From positions 16,070,339-16,134,338 of the forward strand of contig OW204011.1 of assembly GCA_934047225.1 (NCBI GenBank): a stretch of 64,000 nt of DNA, in the 5' to 3' direction. Below are positions 9,994 to 19,852 of this stretch, one piece after another. The translations under genes and the position numbers were made by a program. The notes under the pieces are model-generated. The model saw nothing but the letters and a program-made list of their open reading frames with translations, was not told the DNA's origin and did not search any database. The stretch comes from Ypsolopha sequella (taxonomy: Eukaryota; Arthropoda; Insecta; Lepidoptera; Ypsolophidae). How positions within the stretch are numbered: position 1 is the first letter of the stretch; each line of letters opens with the position of its first letter.

Positions 9994-12900
9994 CTAAACA
10001 CAATTTTCTGCACTAGGGAACCTTGCTTTAAAAACAGGTGACGTGCTCGCATCAAATTTACGCACACTTGCACTCGCCCATTTGCGTCTGATGTATTGAA
10101 CATTCGCGCACTTTTTGTCACTATCACTGCTGCTTGAGTGGGCGGCGGCGGGCTGCTCCGTGGTGACAGCCCCGGCCGCCGCCGATGCTGCGAGCGCAGG
10201 CGCGGACCTTGGGTCCGCCGCCTGCTGACGACGACGCCTCCGTAGTCTCCGCCAAACCCAGATTGATACTGCTGCTCCAATGATCGCAAATGCCATACCA
10301 TATATAGCCGTATAGTGATGCACATCGTGATATGATATTTCTTTTGCTAAAGTCCCTTTTTGTTTAATTTGCTCTATTTGTTGATGTATTTCTTGCAAAG
10401 TCTGCTTTTGGGCACCGATCTCTTTACTAATATCTGATTCATTTGTGGGCGGAAGTATCGTAATGTTGAAAATCTGATTAATTGGCGAAATATCTGGCAA
10501 TATAACATCGAACCTTGTTTTACTTATGCTTTGATCTAGCTTCCGAGAGTAAATTGTGAACTCGTCGGTTTTGATTATGCAACCATGGCTAATGGAGATT
10601 ATACCGGCTTCAGCCAACTGTGCTGCAGAAAGTTGATCTTCACAGATTATCCTTAGTTGACACTTGTTGCAGCAGAAATACAAATATTGGTTCTGTGCAT
10701 GCATCTCTTGCCATATGTTGCTACAAAGAGATGTCACAGTCTTACAATTATCTGATCCTCTATCCTTCACACAAAAGCTCTCGTCCTGTTTCATATGATA
10801 TATTGGTTTCTGCGTATGACAGAAAAATGATTCGTCGGCTTGATAGCATTCTTTGATCTCGTCTCGGGACATTTCTACGTAGGCATCCTTTTTCAAATTG
10901 ATTGCTAAGTACTCTGCGGCAGGGATCACACTAATCATATCTCTACCTTTTTTCTCGGGTATTGCAGTTGCTTTAAAAATTTCGTATGCATCTCTGCTAA
11001 CCAAGGGAAGCTTTATTTCCAGGAGAAGATACTCGTTTGTCATTCTTGCTTTGACTTTAAGAATTTTGTAAATATTTTTGAGGTCTGTTTGAATGTTCTT
11101 GATTGGAAGAGATGATTCTTTTGACATGTGACTTGAGATCGTGCTTAGCTCATGTCGAAGTTGTTCTGGGGTTAAGATATGAAAGTTAAATCGTCCTTGA
11201 TAAATATCTGTTACCGTATCTAGTAACATGCTCTGAATAGTCTTCAAACACTGGAGCATTGAGCTTGCTGTTAGTGCCCCTAGGGTGAAGTCATTGATAT
11301 TTGATAAAATTTGCAATTCGTTGCTCAATTTGTTGATAACTTTGTCTACTTTAAAAAAATGTTGATTTATGATTTTTTGTTGCTTATTCATGCTATCTTC
11401 CATTCTTTTCAGGAGATTATATTCGGATTCAATGACCGACGTCTGATTTTTCCATAGTGAAGCTAAATGATTTTGATTATCTCTGATGAGTTCGATGTCC
11501 TTTTGATATTGCTCGGCGAATGACTCATCTAAGACACCGAACAGCTTGTTAGCTATGTAACCGACACCGTTGATAAGCCCGCGCCGGCTTCGATGCCCCG
11601 TCTGCGTACTGGAATGCTGACTCAGTAACAGGTGATTGTAGTATTCCAGTTCCGAGAAGCCTTGTTGGAGTTGTAGTAATATGACGTCACAATGTGATTG
11701 ATCCTTTATGTTTTGGCAAGTCTGTTGTAAATGTTTTGTATATCTTTCAAATGCTGTTGTACCTTGCCAATATGGATTTAAATCGTAATAAACTACCAAT
11801 TTCCATTCGTCACTTAATAACTCCATATTTGATATTTTATCGAAAAGAATTCGCTGTTGGTCGCGTAACTTTGTTATGTTATATGTACATTGTGCGCCGG
11901 TTATCATAATAATGCACATTATAAATGATATAAGTGAGAAAGGACTCGGTTTTCTGATTCTCCTATTGATTTTTCTTTCTACCTGATGATTTATGTTTGT
12001 TTCACTTTGCTGTTTTTCTTGCTCCCTTGATAATTTTGGATAATGATAATTTTCCCGACTTGTTGGTAAAACTGATAATTTGATGATTGGACGTTTCATG
12101 AGTCCGTTTTTTGTTTTTAATGTGACGACTCTCACATAGCCGTCTTTTCCGGGGTGCAATTCAACAACTCGACCTAGAGGCCATTTACCCGCTAAGATGT
12201 TATCGTCGTGAATTAACACTACGTCATTTAATTTGATATTTTCCCTTGGATGCTGCCACTTGCTTCTGATTGATAACTTACATAAATATTCAGCTTTCCA
12301 CCGTTTCCATATATCTTCAAATATTTTCTGGGTAAATCTCCATCTTGTTCTGTTATCTTGTTCTGTCTCTATGATAGTGAGAAGTGGTCCGCTTGATAGA
12401 AAATGAGATGGAGTCAGAAAGTTGATATCTTCGGGGTCTTCACTGATTGCACACAATGGTCTGGAATTTAAGCCCGCTTCCAGCTGTGCTAATAGGGTAG
12501 AGTATTCTTCGAAGGTGAGCTTTTGAGTTCCAATGACTCTGACAAGGTGATACTTAAGGCTTTTCACTGCTCCCTCCCACAAGCCGCCGGCACTTGCGTG
12601 AGTTGGGCAATTGAAGTGCCACTGTATCTCCATTTCTGATATTGATGAGAAGAACTCTTCGTCCAAGGTTTGCTTGAGATTGATAAATTCACGTTGTAAT
12701 GCTCTGTTAGCTCCTACAAAATTTGTCCCGTTATCAGAGTACATATTTTGGGGCGCTCCTCTCCTAGCAGCCATTCTTTTCAGTGCTGCTAGAAATGCTG
12801 ATGATGTGAGGTCCGAGACTAACTCCAAGTGAACAGCCTTTGTTACCATACATACAAACACGGCTATATATCCTTTTGTTGTCTTAATTCCTCGGCCCTT

Positions 12901-15900
12901 ATTTGATTTAATGTCGACATACCCAGTGTAGTCAACTCCTGTATGATAGAACGGTCTGGTAGGATTTATCCTGGCTTCAGGTAAGTTTCCCATTATTTGA
13001 TATTGCTTTATTGGGTCGTGTTTTCTGCAAATAACACACCCTCTTAATCTTTTCTTTACAGCTCCGTTTCCACCGATCAGCCAATACTGCTGACGAAGCC
13101 ATGATAGCGTGAGTCGTGCTCCGCCGTGAAACGTCATCTTGTGTGCATGATCAATTAATAACTCTGTTAAGTGACCATTATGTGGGATAATGATAGGATG
13201 TTTCATATTTTCGCTGAGATTTGCATGCTTGATACGACCACCGACTCGCAAAAGCTGATTTTCATCTAAAAATGGATTTAAATTTGATATTTGGCTCTTT
13301 TTATCTACTTGGTTATGCTCTGATAGAGATTCTATTACATCTGAGAACTCTGATTGTTGTATGACCTTAATAATCTGGATCCTTGCTTGTCTGATTTCCT
13401 GAATTGTTAGGAAAGGTTGTTTTTGGTGATCACGTGATATGAAGCGTAGTATCCAGGCGACCACTCTAGTCGCCCGAGTGAAGCTGCTATGTCTGTTTAA
13501 TATCTCATTGATGATATGAGGTTCACGTTCGTGTAAGTTGATAGCATTGCATGTTTGTTTTGGTACTTTTTGCTCTTCTTCGGTGGTGTATAAAGTCCGT
13601 TCTTTTTCGTTTTGATCGTTAAAGGAAGACAACCACGTCGGTCCCTGCCACCAAAGCGTATGATTTTTCAATTGAGCTGCTGATAAACCGCGACTGGCAC
13701 AGTCAGCCGGGTTGTCAGTGGAGTTCACATATCTCCAGCACTCAGGTGGCATGACGTTTGTTATTTGCTGGACTCTGTTTGATACGAAGGGCTTCCACCG
13801 ACTTGGTTCACCTTGAATCCACCCAAGAACTGCCGTTGAGTCGCTCCAGCCATAAACCTTGATTTTATGATCTGATAAGCAGCTCAACACTTTCGTCATA
13901 AGTTTTGATAATAAATGAGCCCCACAGAGCTCACCCCTGGGCACAGAAAGGTTCTTACTATCTGACAATATTCTTGTCTTAGCTGCTAATTGCACAATAG
14001 TAACTTTTGATGATGATTCTTCGATGACCTTGCAGAATATTATACACGCAAAGGCCTTTGTTGATGAATCACTGAAACCATGAAGCTCAATGATGCCGTT
14101 TTTTCTGATTTCCAGCCATCTTGGGATTTTTATGTGATTAATATTTTGAAGATCGTTTCGGATATTTATCCATTCTGATTTGATGTCTACTGGTACTTCT
14201 TCATCCCATTGAATACCAGTTAGCCACACCTTTTTGAACAAAATCTTGAGCTTTGTCGTAACTGGCGCCAGCCAGCCCAGAGGATCAAAAAGCCTTGATA
14301 TGTTTGATAAGAGTGCTCGCTTTGTAGTCTTTTCTGATAGGTCGTTGATGTTGATTTGAAATATAAATTCGTCTGATTTAGGGTTCCAGCGCAACCCTAA
14401 AGTTTTGTTGGATTCTGCTTGTTTAAATTCAAATGTCCGTTGCTCGTCTTGGCTATTTCCGAAAATTTCAGGTTTGTTTGATGCCCATTTCCGCAAATTA
14501 AAGCCTCCTGACTTCAAAAGCTTGTTTAAATCTGATATTAGCTGCTTTGCTGACTTGATATCGTAACTTCCGCTGACTAAATCGTCCATATAAAAGTTAT
14601 TTTCTAGTACTTCTTTTGCTGCTGATTGATATTTGTGACCCTCGTCGCGAGCTAACTGTTTCAGCGTCATCATCGCGAGAAAAGGCGCTGCTTTTGTTCC
14701 GTAGGTAACGGTCGTTAGCTGATATTCTTGTATTGCTTGATAGGCTGATTCCCTCCATATGATTTTGTGTAAATTTTGATCATCTTCATGTAAATATATC
14801 TGCCTAAACATTTTTTCGATGTCCGCCGTAAATGCTATTTCGTACTGTCTCCAATTTAAAATTAGTTCAAATAAGTCTTTCTGCAAATTTGGACCTTGTT
14901 TCATTATAAAATTAAGACTAATATTGCTTGAAGTTAACGCCGAGGCATTGAACACGACACGAAATTTAGTTGTTGATGACTCTGCTCGTTCTACAGCGTG
15001 GTGTGGCAAGTAGCAACCGCTTTGGCTATTACGTGTCGCTGCTTTCATATGACCGAGATCTTGATATTCTTTGATAAATAATTTGTACTGTTCCGCCAAT
15101 TGGTTCCGCCGTTTAAATCTATTTTCGATTTGTTTAAACTGCGCTACAGCTTTTTGTCTTGATTCACCTAATTTTTCTAGGCCGTCTGATTTTAAAGGTA
15201 ATCGGACTTGATAGTGTCCGTCGTCTAGCCTTCTCGTTGTTTCTTGGTAAAACTGCACGCATTCTTGATCTTCGGTTGATAATTCTGATTTTTCTCCGAT
15301 GTCTTCGACTGTCCAAAACCTCTGAAGGTCCTCTACATTGTTGGTAATGACGTTGCATTGTAGTGATTTTACATTTCCTGATAATATCCATCCTAACTGC
15401 GTTTGTTGCGCAATCGGCAGTATATCATTTTTCTTGATAATACCTCCCATGATAATTGATGAATAAACATCGGCCCCTAATAACATGTCAATAGGGCGAC
15501 TTTTGTAAAACTTTGGATCAGCTAACTTGATATTTTTCAAATAGGACCATGAAGGTTCCGGAAAAGATTGATTTGGTAAGTTGTTTATCAATTTACGCAT
15601 GATATAAACATCGGTGTTAAACGTGTAATCTGTTGCTACTGACGAACAATTGATATTGATAAGGCCTTTGCAACTATTTTCCTTGGATCCAACGCCATAA
15701 ATAACGCCTTTGCATTTTTGGCGCGGTAATTGCAACAGTTGCGCTGCATTTTCGCTAATGGCCGAAATTTGAGATCCACCATCAATTAAACAGCGCAAAT
15801 TATGATAAATTCCGTCCTTTGCCTGGACTTTGACGATTGCAGTCGCCAATAAAATTTCCGAAATGTTTTCCTGTGAAACGTGACTGTTTCGGGTCACTTT

Positions 15901-17514
15901 TTCCGGTTTCGACATGCACTCGAAAGCCTCATGCAACAGCGTATTATGATTACCGTTGCATTTTCTACACCTTTTTTCGGAGAAACAGTTTTTTCCATTA
16001 TGATTATAGAGACAGTTTTTGCATAAATTTAAATCGTTTATTGACCTTCTTTTCGTTTCCGCTGATAGTTCCATAAACTTGTTGCAAAAGAATATGGCGT
16101 GATCGGTGTTATTGCAATATGCGCATCTTTTTCGATCGCCGGACCTTTTTCCCGTGTTGTATGATTTTTGTGTAGAATTATTATAGAATTTTCTTGAGTG
16201 ATTTTCATCATTCTGACGGAAATTTGATTTTGATTGATATACATACTTGCTACTACTTGGTGACGACGCTGATGGGCTTTGCCGATTCTTGTCCTGCTTA
16301 TAACGAGATGATTCTAACGATGTAAACTTCGTTTTCATAAAATTCATGAAATCTGATATGCTAGGCAAAGCTTTTGGGTTCCGCAGTGATCTGACGTAGT
16401 CATCGTTGGTGACTGAATCCAGTTTTTGTTGTAAAATATAAATTATCAACGGATCCCAGGTGGAGATGTTTGCACCCAGGTTTTTTATCGCAAAAAGACA
16501 TTCATTAGTGGTGTCGTGAAGTCTTTTTATTTGCTCAGCTGATTGTTGCTTCATGATGGGTAAATTAAGAAGAAGGTCTAGATGCGAATTTACTATAAGC
16601 TTCTTGTTGTCAAATCTATCATTTAATATTTTCCAACAAGCTTCATAATTGTCAGAGCTTATTTTCAAGTGCTGTATGATAGCCTCCGCTTCTCCTCTCA
16701 ATTTTGATTTAAGGAACTGCATTTTCTGAGCGTTGGACATTGATGCATTGTTGTGGATTGCTTCCACGAATAGGTCCTTAAAGGAAACCCACTTATGATA
16801 ATTCCCATGGAAATCCGGGATGGTCATTCTCGGCGTCGCCTTTTCCATGTTAGCCACGGCCCATAACTTTTGATTAATTTCTTTTTTGATATTTTGGTAT
16901 TTTTGTTCATTTTGGGAGAATGTTTCTTCATATTCTTGATTATGACCGTCCAAAATGCTGTCAATCTCCCAATGGAGTGAATCTACTGCTCCCCAACGCG
17001 TTTCCAGAGATTTCAATGCATCCTCGAACTCCCACTTTTCCTTGATTGAGGGCACCTCGATGTTTGAAATAGTCCTAATAAAAGCTTTAAAATTGCTGGA
17101 TTGCTTGCGCAGCAACTCTTCGGTCTTGCTATCTTGTCCTCGATTTACCAGCAGTGGACGTGGAGTCTGCTTCTGCTCCTTAGCTCCTTCGGAGGTATCG
17201 CCACGGAACCTATCTTGATTTTGCATATACTCTTCGTATTCACTATTGATGATATTCTTTGTGGCCTGATAAGTTTGTTGAACCTTGCTGTACTCCTTAT
17301 TCGTGAAGTAAGGTTCATCTCGCACTTCAAACTGATATAACTTACTGTGATTGGCTTGAAAGTCGTCCCAGTATCTTTCGAGGGTACTGAGCTTCCTTTT
17401 AAAGTAGTCTTCAGAAGATTTCCGCTCCTTCGGATCCTTCTTAAAGTTTGATAGCAGTTTTTCCAACTCTTGCTTGATAAGTTTTTGATTTTCTAAAAGA
17501 TCTTGTCCCTCCAT
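9994..17514 (-). CDS. BEL/Pao gag-pol-env polyprotein, single intact ORF (2506 aa)
   Basis: One uninterrupted frame. In order, with approximate residues: gag with DUF1759-type region (235-385); CCHC knuckles (about 460-520); DUF1758-type protease with DGGSQ (about 578; BEL families often vary the D-[ST]-G); RT with FTADIEKMFRQIYL (about 900) and YMDD (about 973); Pao-type RNase H with GFSDSSTKAF (about 1146); integrase with H..H/CVIC zinc site (1440-1490), GVDYTG, YSDNGTNF and GGLWEGA as the D,D,E residues (about 1525, 1591, 1645); DUF5641-type domain (1730-1805). An envelope-like part follows: hydrophobic leader (about 1855-1875), a dibasic RSRR cleavage-type site followed by a Gly-rich hydrophobic stretch (about 1976), Cys-rich ectodomain and a membrane segment (about 2405-2425) before an Arg-rich, Ala-rich tail. 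The env layout resembles baculovirus-F-like proteins of insect errantiviruses. Start: first ATG after the leader. Having env in the same frame as pol is unusual outside roo-like elements. Confidence 0.92.
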   Translation of the reverse strand: MEGQDLLENQKLIKQELEKLLSNFKKDPKERKSSEDYFKRKLSTLERYWDDFQANHSKLYQFEVRDEPYFTNKEYSKVQQTYQATKNIINSEYEEYMQNQDRFRGDTSEGAKEQKQTPRPLLVNRGQDSKTEELLRKQSSNFKAFIRTISNIEVPSIKEKWEFEDALKSLETRWGAVDSLHWEIDSILDGHNQEYEETFSQNEQKYQNIKKEINQKLWAVANMEKATPRMTIPDFHGNYHKWVSFKDLFVEAIHNNASMSNAQKMQFLKSKLRGEAEAIIQHLKISSDNYEACWKILNDRFDNKKLIVNSHLDLLLNLPIMKQQSAEQIKRLHDTTNECLFAIKNLGANISTWDPLIIYILQQKLDSVTNDDYVRSLRNPKALPSISDFMNFMKTKFTSLESSRYKQDKNRQSPSASSPSSSKYVYQSKSNFRQNDENHSRKFYNNSTQKSYNTGKRSGDRKRCAYCNNTDHAIFFCNKFMELSAETKRRSINDLNLCKNCLYNHNGKNCFSEKRCRKCNGNHNTLLHEAFECMSKPEKVTRNSHVSQENISEILLATAIVKVQAKDGIYHNLRCLIDGGSQISAISENAAQLLQLPRQKCKGVIYGVGSKENSCKGLININCSSVATDYTFNTDVYIMRKLINNLPNQSFPEPSWSYLKNIKLADPKFYKSRPIDMLLGADVYSSIIMGGIIKKNDILPIAQQTQLGWILSGNVKSLQCNVITNNVEDLQRFWTVEDIGEKSELSTEDQECVQFYQETTRRLDDGHYQVRLPLKSDGLEKLGESRQKAVAQFKQIENRFKRRNQLAEQYKLFIKEYQDLGHMKAATRNSQSGCYLPHHAVERAESSTTKFRVVFNASALTSSNISLNFIMKQGPNLQKDLFELILNWRQYEIAFTADIEKMFRQIYLHEDDQNLHKIIWRESAYQAIQEYQLTTVTYGTKAAPFLAMMTLKQLARDEGHKYQSAAKEVLENNFYMDDLVSGSYDIKSAKQLISDLNKLLKSGGFNLRKWASNKPEIFGNSQDEQRTFEFKQAESNKTLGLRWNPKSDEFIFQININDLSEKTTKRALLSNISRLFDPLGWLAPVTTKLKILFKKVWLTGIQWDEEVPVDIKSEWINIRNDLQNINHIKIPRWLEIRKNGIIELHGFSDSSTKAFACIIFCKVIEESSSKVTIVQLAAKTRILSDSKNLSVPRGELCGAHLLSKLMTKVLSCLSDHKIKVYGWSDSTAVLGWIQGEPSRWKPFVSNRVQQITNVMPPECWRYVNSTDNPADCASRGLSAAQLKNHTLWWQGPTWLSSFNDQNEKERTLYTTEEEQKVPKQTCNAINLHEREPHIINEILNRHSSFTRATRVVAWILRFISRDHQKQPFLTIQEIRQARIQIIKVIQQSEFSDVIESLSEHNQVDKKSQISNLNPFLDENQLLRVGGRIKHANLSENMKHPIIIPHNGHLTELLIDHAHKMTFHGGARLTLSWLRQQYWLIGGNGAVKKRLRGCVICRKHDPIKQYQIMGNLPEARINPTRPFYHTGVDYTGYVDIKSNKGRGIKTTKGYIAVFVCMVTKAVHLELVSDLTSSAFLAALKRMAARRGAPQNMYSDNGTNFVGANRALQREFINLKQTLDEEFFSSISEMEIQWHFNCPTHASAGGLWEGAVKSLKYHLVRVIGTQKLTFEEYSTLLAQLEAGLNSRPLCAISEDPEDINFLTPSHFLSSGPLLTIIETEQDNRTRWRFTQKIFEDIWKRWKAEYLCKLSIRSKWQHPRENIKLNDVVLIHDDNILAGKWPLGRVVELHPGKDGYVRVVTLKTKNGLMKRPIIKLSVLPTSRENYHYPKLSREQEKQQSETNINHQVERKINRRIRKPSPFSLISFIMCIIMITGAQCTYNITKLRDQQRILFDKISNMELLSDEWKLVVYYDLNPYWQGTTAFERYTKHLQQTCQNIKDQSHCDVILLQLQQGFSELEYYNHLLLSQHSSTQTGHRSRRGLINGVGYIANKLFGVLDESFAEQYQKDIELIRDNQNHLASLWKNQTSVIESEYNLLKRMEDSMNKQQKIINQHFFKVDKVINKLSNELQILSNINDFTLGALTASSMLQCLKTIQSMLLDTVTDIYQGRFNFHILTPEQLRHELSTISSHMSKESSLPIKNIQTDLKNIYKILKVKARMTNEYLLLEIKLPLVSRDAYEIFKATAIPEKKGRDMISVIPAAEYLAINLKKDAYVEMSRDEIKECYQADESFFCHTQKPIYHMKQDESFCVKDRGSDNCKTVTSLCSNIWQEMHAQNQYLYFCCNKCQLRIICEDQLSAAQLAEAGIISISHGCIIKTDEFTIYSRKLDQSISKTRFDVILPDISPINQIFNITILPPTNESDISKEIGAQKQTLQEIHQQIEQIKQKGTLAKEISYHDVHHYTAIYGMAFAIIGAAVSIWVWRRLRRRRRQQAADPRSAPALAASAAAGAVTTEQPAAAHSSSSDSDKKCANVQYIRRKWASASVRKFDASTSPVFKARFPSAENCV

Positions 17515-17520
17515 GTTGAT

Positions 17521-17955
17521 AATGATAAGTTAGTCAATGAATAAATGGAAAGATCTTACTTGATTTGTTGTTTTGAGGTTTTTACTGCACTCGGTGCTGC
17601 TCTGCTGACGCTGATATTTATTGATGCTGATTCTGAGTGACCCTGATGCTGATAGTCTTGATGCTGATTGATGCTGATGCGCTGATTGATTGAGGTCATT
17701 CAAGCCCTCGACGGATGATTTGATACGCTTGATATGCTGCTAGTTGATAGTATGATCCACTTGATTGATAATTCACTTGCTATAATGATAGTTCACTTGA
17801 TAGTATTTGATTGATAATTCAATTGATATAATAATAGTTCACTGGATAGTATGATAGTTCACTTGATATGATAAGAGTTCACTTGATAGTATGATAATTC
17901 ACTTGATATGATAAGAGTTCACTTGATAGTATGATATAGATACTTGATAAGTATT
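17521..17955 (+). repeat. TGATA-rich leader of the BEL element (about 21 copies)
   Basis: The untranslated leader, read on the plus strand, is built from degenerate units such as TTCACTTGATAGTATGATA. I count 21 TGATA pentamers in about 430 bases. The strict repeats are at 17760-17955; further upstream TGATGCTGAT units dominate. The sense strand therefore carries TATCA. Confidence 0.85.
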
Positions 17956-18012
17956 TTGATTTTTGACAGGACTGATTTTTAAATTCGCGACGCGAGGTCC
18001 TGATTCAAAATC

Positions 18013-18026
18013 GGTTCGAAGGACCA
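18013..18026 (-). other. Candidate primer-binding site of the BEL element
   Basis: Directly inside the 5' LTR the sense strand reads TGGTCCTTCGAACC, starting with the TGG expected opposite a tRNA CCA end, and including TTCGAA as in a T-loop complement. The tRNA identity was not established. Confidence 0.6.
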
Positions 18027-18242
18027 TGTACGATCACCGATCGCGGGGTTGATAAATGATAAGTTTTGATAGTTTTATGAATTTATTGGACAAACACACG
18101 TAAGTATAATTGATATTGATGAGTGATTGATGAGTACACGCGGTATGGACGGTGACCGATTGTGAACTGATGAAATTAGGGCGATGATCGACGACGGCTA
18201 AGTAAACAGCCAACGCAGCAGAATGTGCGGCTTGCCCGTACA
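18027..18242 (-). repeat. 5' LTR of the BEL/Pao element
   Basis: 216 bp, the same sequence as 9600-9815 as far as read by eye. Followed by CTTAT (18243-18247), the second copy of the target duplication. Confidence 0.95.
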
Positions 18243-18530
18243 CTTATTGCCTTTATCTTTATAATAATTTATTTTGAATAGCTGTTTGCCAATATCAGGA
18301 CCCAATACATCTGCCACTACTTTTTTAACAACGCCTTAAATTTTGTTAGGCGAGTTTGGTAGGACACTTTTTACTTTTATGACAGCTTTACCAAAAGTTT
18401 GCAGGCATTTATATGTGCCTACTGGAGAAGAAACCACATTTTTAAAAATTGATTTTTTATTTAGTCTATGTTTCCAGACCCTATCACGATTCTTTAAGCG
18501 AACTTTATAGTAGACATTAGACATAGAGAT

Positions 18531-18640
18531 AAAATAAAGCGGGAAAAGCAAAAGGCTAAACTAAATGATGATAAAAATATTTGTGATTACTTAATCACGA
18601 ATATTTTTATCATCATTTTTGCTTTTCCCGCTTTATTTTA
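18531..18640. repeat. ~110-bp near-perfect palindrome inside the coding relic
   Basis: AAAATAAAGCGGGAAAAGCA at the left end is mirrored at the right end, as are ATGATGATAAAAATATTTGT and ACGAATATTTTTATCATCAT around the centre. The arm duplicates coding sequence of the relic (KIKREKQK codons), so it arose by an inverted duplication within that gene, not by MITE insertion. Confidence 0.75.
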
Positions 18641-18911
18641 TTTCTTTCCCTTTCTTTACGTAAATATTCTTAATATTTTTCTTTATTTTCTTTTAACTTT
18701 TCTCTAAATTTCCCAATTCTTTCTTTACCAGTAGCGGGCAGCGTAATACTTGTAAGTTACCTGAAAACAGCATCATTCTCAATGACCACCACCACAAAAC
18801 CAAGCAAGTATAGTAAATAATATAGAAATAATCATTGCAAAAGAACAATAATATAAAATTAATATTAAAACAGTTACAATACCATGAACATCAAACTGAA
18901 ACGCCCGTAAC

Positions 18912-19095
18912 GTTACGGGCATTACAAAAGAACATCTAACTAAAAAACTCATTAAATACTTATTTAGAACACAAGATACTTGATAATTAGGTGAACAAAC
19001 CATATTACACTTTTCCAATACCAATAAGCTTATATAAAAGTTAATGGTATTCATATAAAATAAACTTTAATCTGTTTTTCGTTACGGGCATTACA
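18912..19095 (+). repeat. Two more GTTACGGGCATTACA motifs
   Basis: 18912-18926 and 19081-19095; the first is preceded by an inverted half copy (CGCCCGTAAC, 18902-18911). Same orientation as the four copies at 8854-9255. The rest of 18770-19460 holds no recognisable gene. Confidence 0.7.
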
Positions 19096-19460
19096 ATGAA
19101 ATGACACGCAATAGTTGCTTCAATAAACACATCAAACAAGACACTTTTATACAAACCTCCGGTAGAAATGCAGATTGGATATATAACCTTAAGATTGCGC
19201 CATTTCGACAAGTGACAGACACCGCAATTTATTTTTTTATTAATTTTGCTACTTGAGAAAAAAATAGTAGGCATGATAGCGATTTTTGATTATGTTAACA
19301 TTTGAAAAATAATTGAAGAATACTTAATTTTTTTTTTTTTTATGAAATTATGAAAATTCAGTATATTTATTAATAAATTAAGCATATAATTATCTTCTAC
19401 TTCAATATAAAAATAAAAGTGTTGAGTAGCGTTTGTCATGGAATGAGTCTTTTGCAAATC

Positions 19461-19852
19461 CCTTTCAAATTCAAATTCAATTCAAATTCAAATAGTTTAT
19501 TTTGCAAAGCAGGTATAGATATATACACTTTTTACACGTCAAATTTAATCTAATAAAGAAAATATATGTAATAAAATAATAAGTGTACATGAACTAAATT
19601 AAAGGTTTATTTAATTTATGTAGCAATATATTTACGATTAAAATGATAGGTAAAATATATATTATACAAGGTAAAATCCAATCAGCCGCCCGAACCCATA
19701 CCGGAGACCCGGCCAGGGACCAGGAACAAGGTTCAATGATCACCAACCGAGCCCCCAGCACGAATCCAGGCGGCCGACCAAATCCCATCCTATATACTAC
19801 ATACTAATAGGTTACATATATAAATACATGCCTACCTCCGCCCATTCGATTA
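19461..19852 (-). mobile_element. Retroposon/SINE-like repeat with TTGAATTTGAATTTG tail, copy 1
   Basis: Read on the minus strand it starts GACTAATCGAATGGGC, has a GC-rich centre (CTGGCCGGGTCTCCGG) and ends CAAAATAAACTATTTGAATT plus TTTGAA repeats. A second copy is at 25346-25727, and both share the same 5' boundary (GACTAATCG), so this is a discrete unit. No tRNA-like promoter boxes were obvious. Confidence 0.8.

Larger units (their letters stand above)
9600..18242 (-). mobile_element. Complete BEL/Pao LTR element with env-like region (8.6 kb)
   Basis: The 216-bp LTRs at 9600-9815 and 18027-18242 both begin TGTACG and end CGTACA (read on the minus strand) and match at every position I compared. 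A 5-bp target duplication CTTAT lies at 9595-9599 and 18243-18247. Between them are a primer-binding-site candidate, a repeat-rich leader and one gag-pol-env frame. Matching LTRs, a clean duplication and an intact frame point to a recent insertion. The closest known layout is the Drosophila roo type (env-bearing BEL/Pao, Belpaoviridae). Confidence 0.95.
9356..18760 (-). pseudogene. Unrecognised coding relic, split by the BEL/Pao insertion
   Basis: With the BEL element (9600-18242) and one copy of its CTTAT target site removed, a minus-strand frame runs across the junction from about 18355 to a TGA at about 9356. Upstream parts are open at 18400-18530 and 18640-18760. Visible stretches: a charged start (TGKERIGKFREKLKENKEKY, EYLRKERERNKIKREKQK), GTYKCLQTFGKAVIKVKSVL, VVKKVVADVLGPDIGKQLF, and a tail with NVRIMFLKMTGDNARMFY and a C..C pair (ICKLPCP). 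At least two in-frame stops and a hairpin at 18531-18640 break it. I do not recognise a named domain; the basic start and the surrounding repeats suggest a DNA-binding, possibly transposon-encoded protein (inference). Confidence 0.55.

Noticed and set aside
15164..15391. Small minus-strand and plus-strand frames within the BEL pol region
   Set aside because: All lie inside the intact 2506-codon frame and lack independent support.
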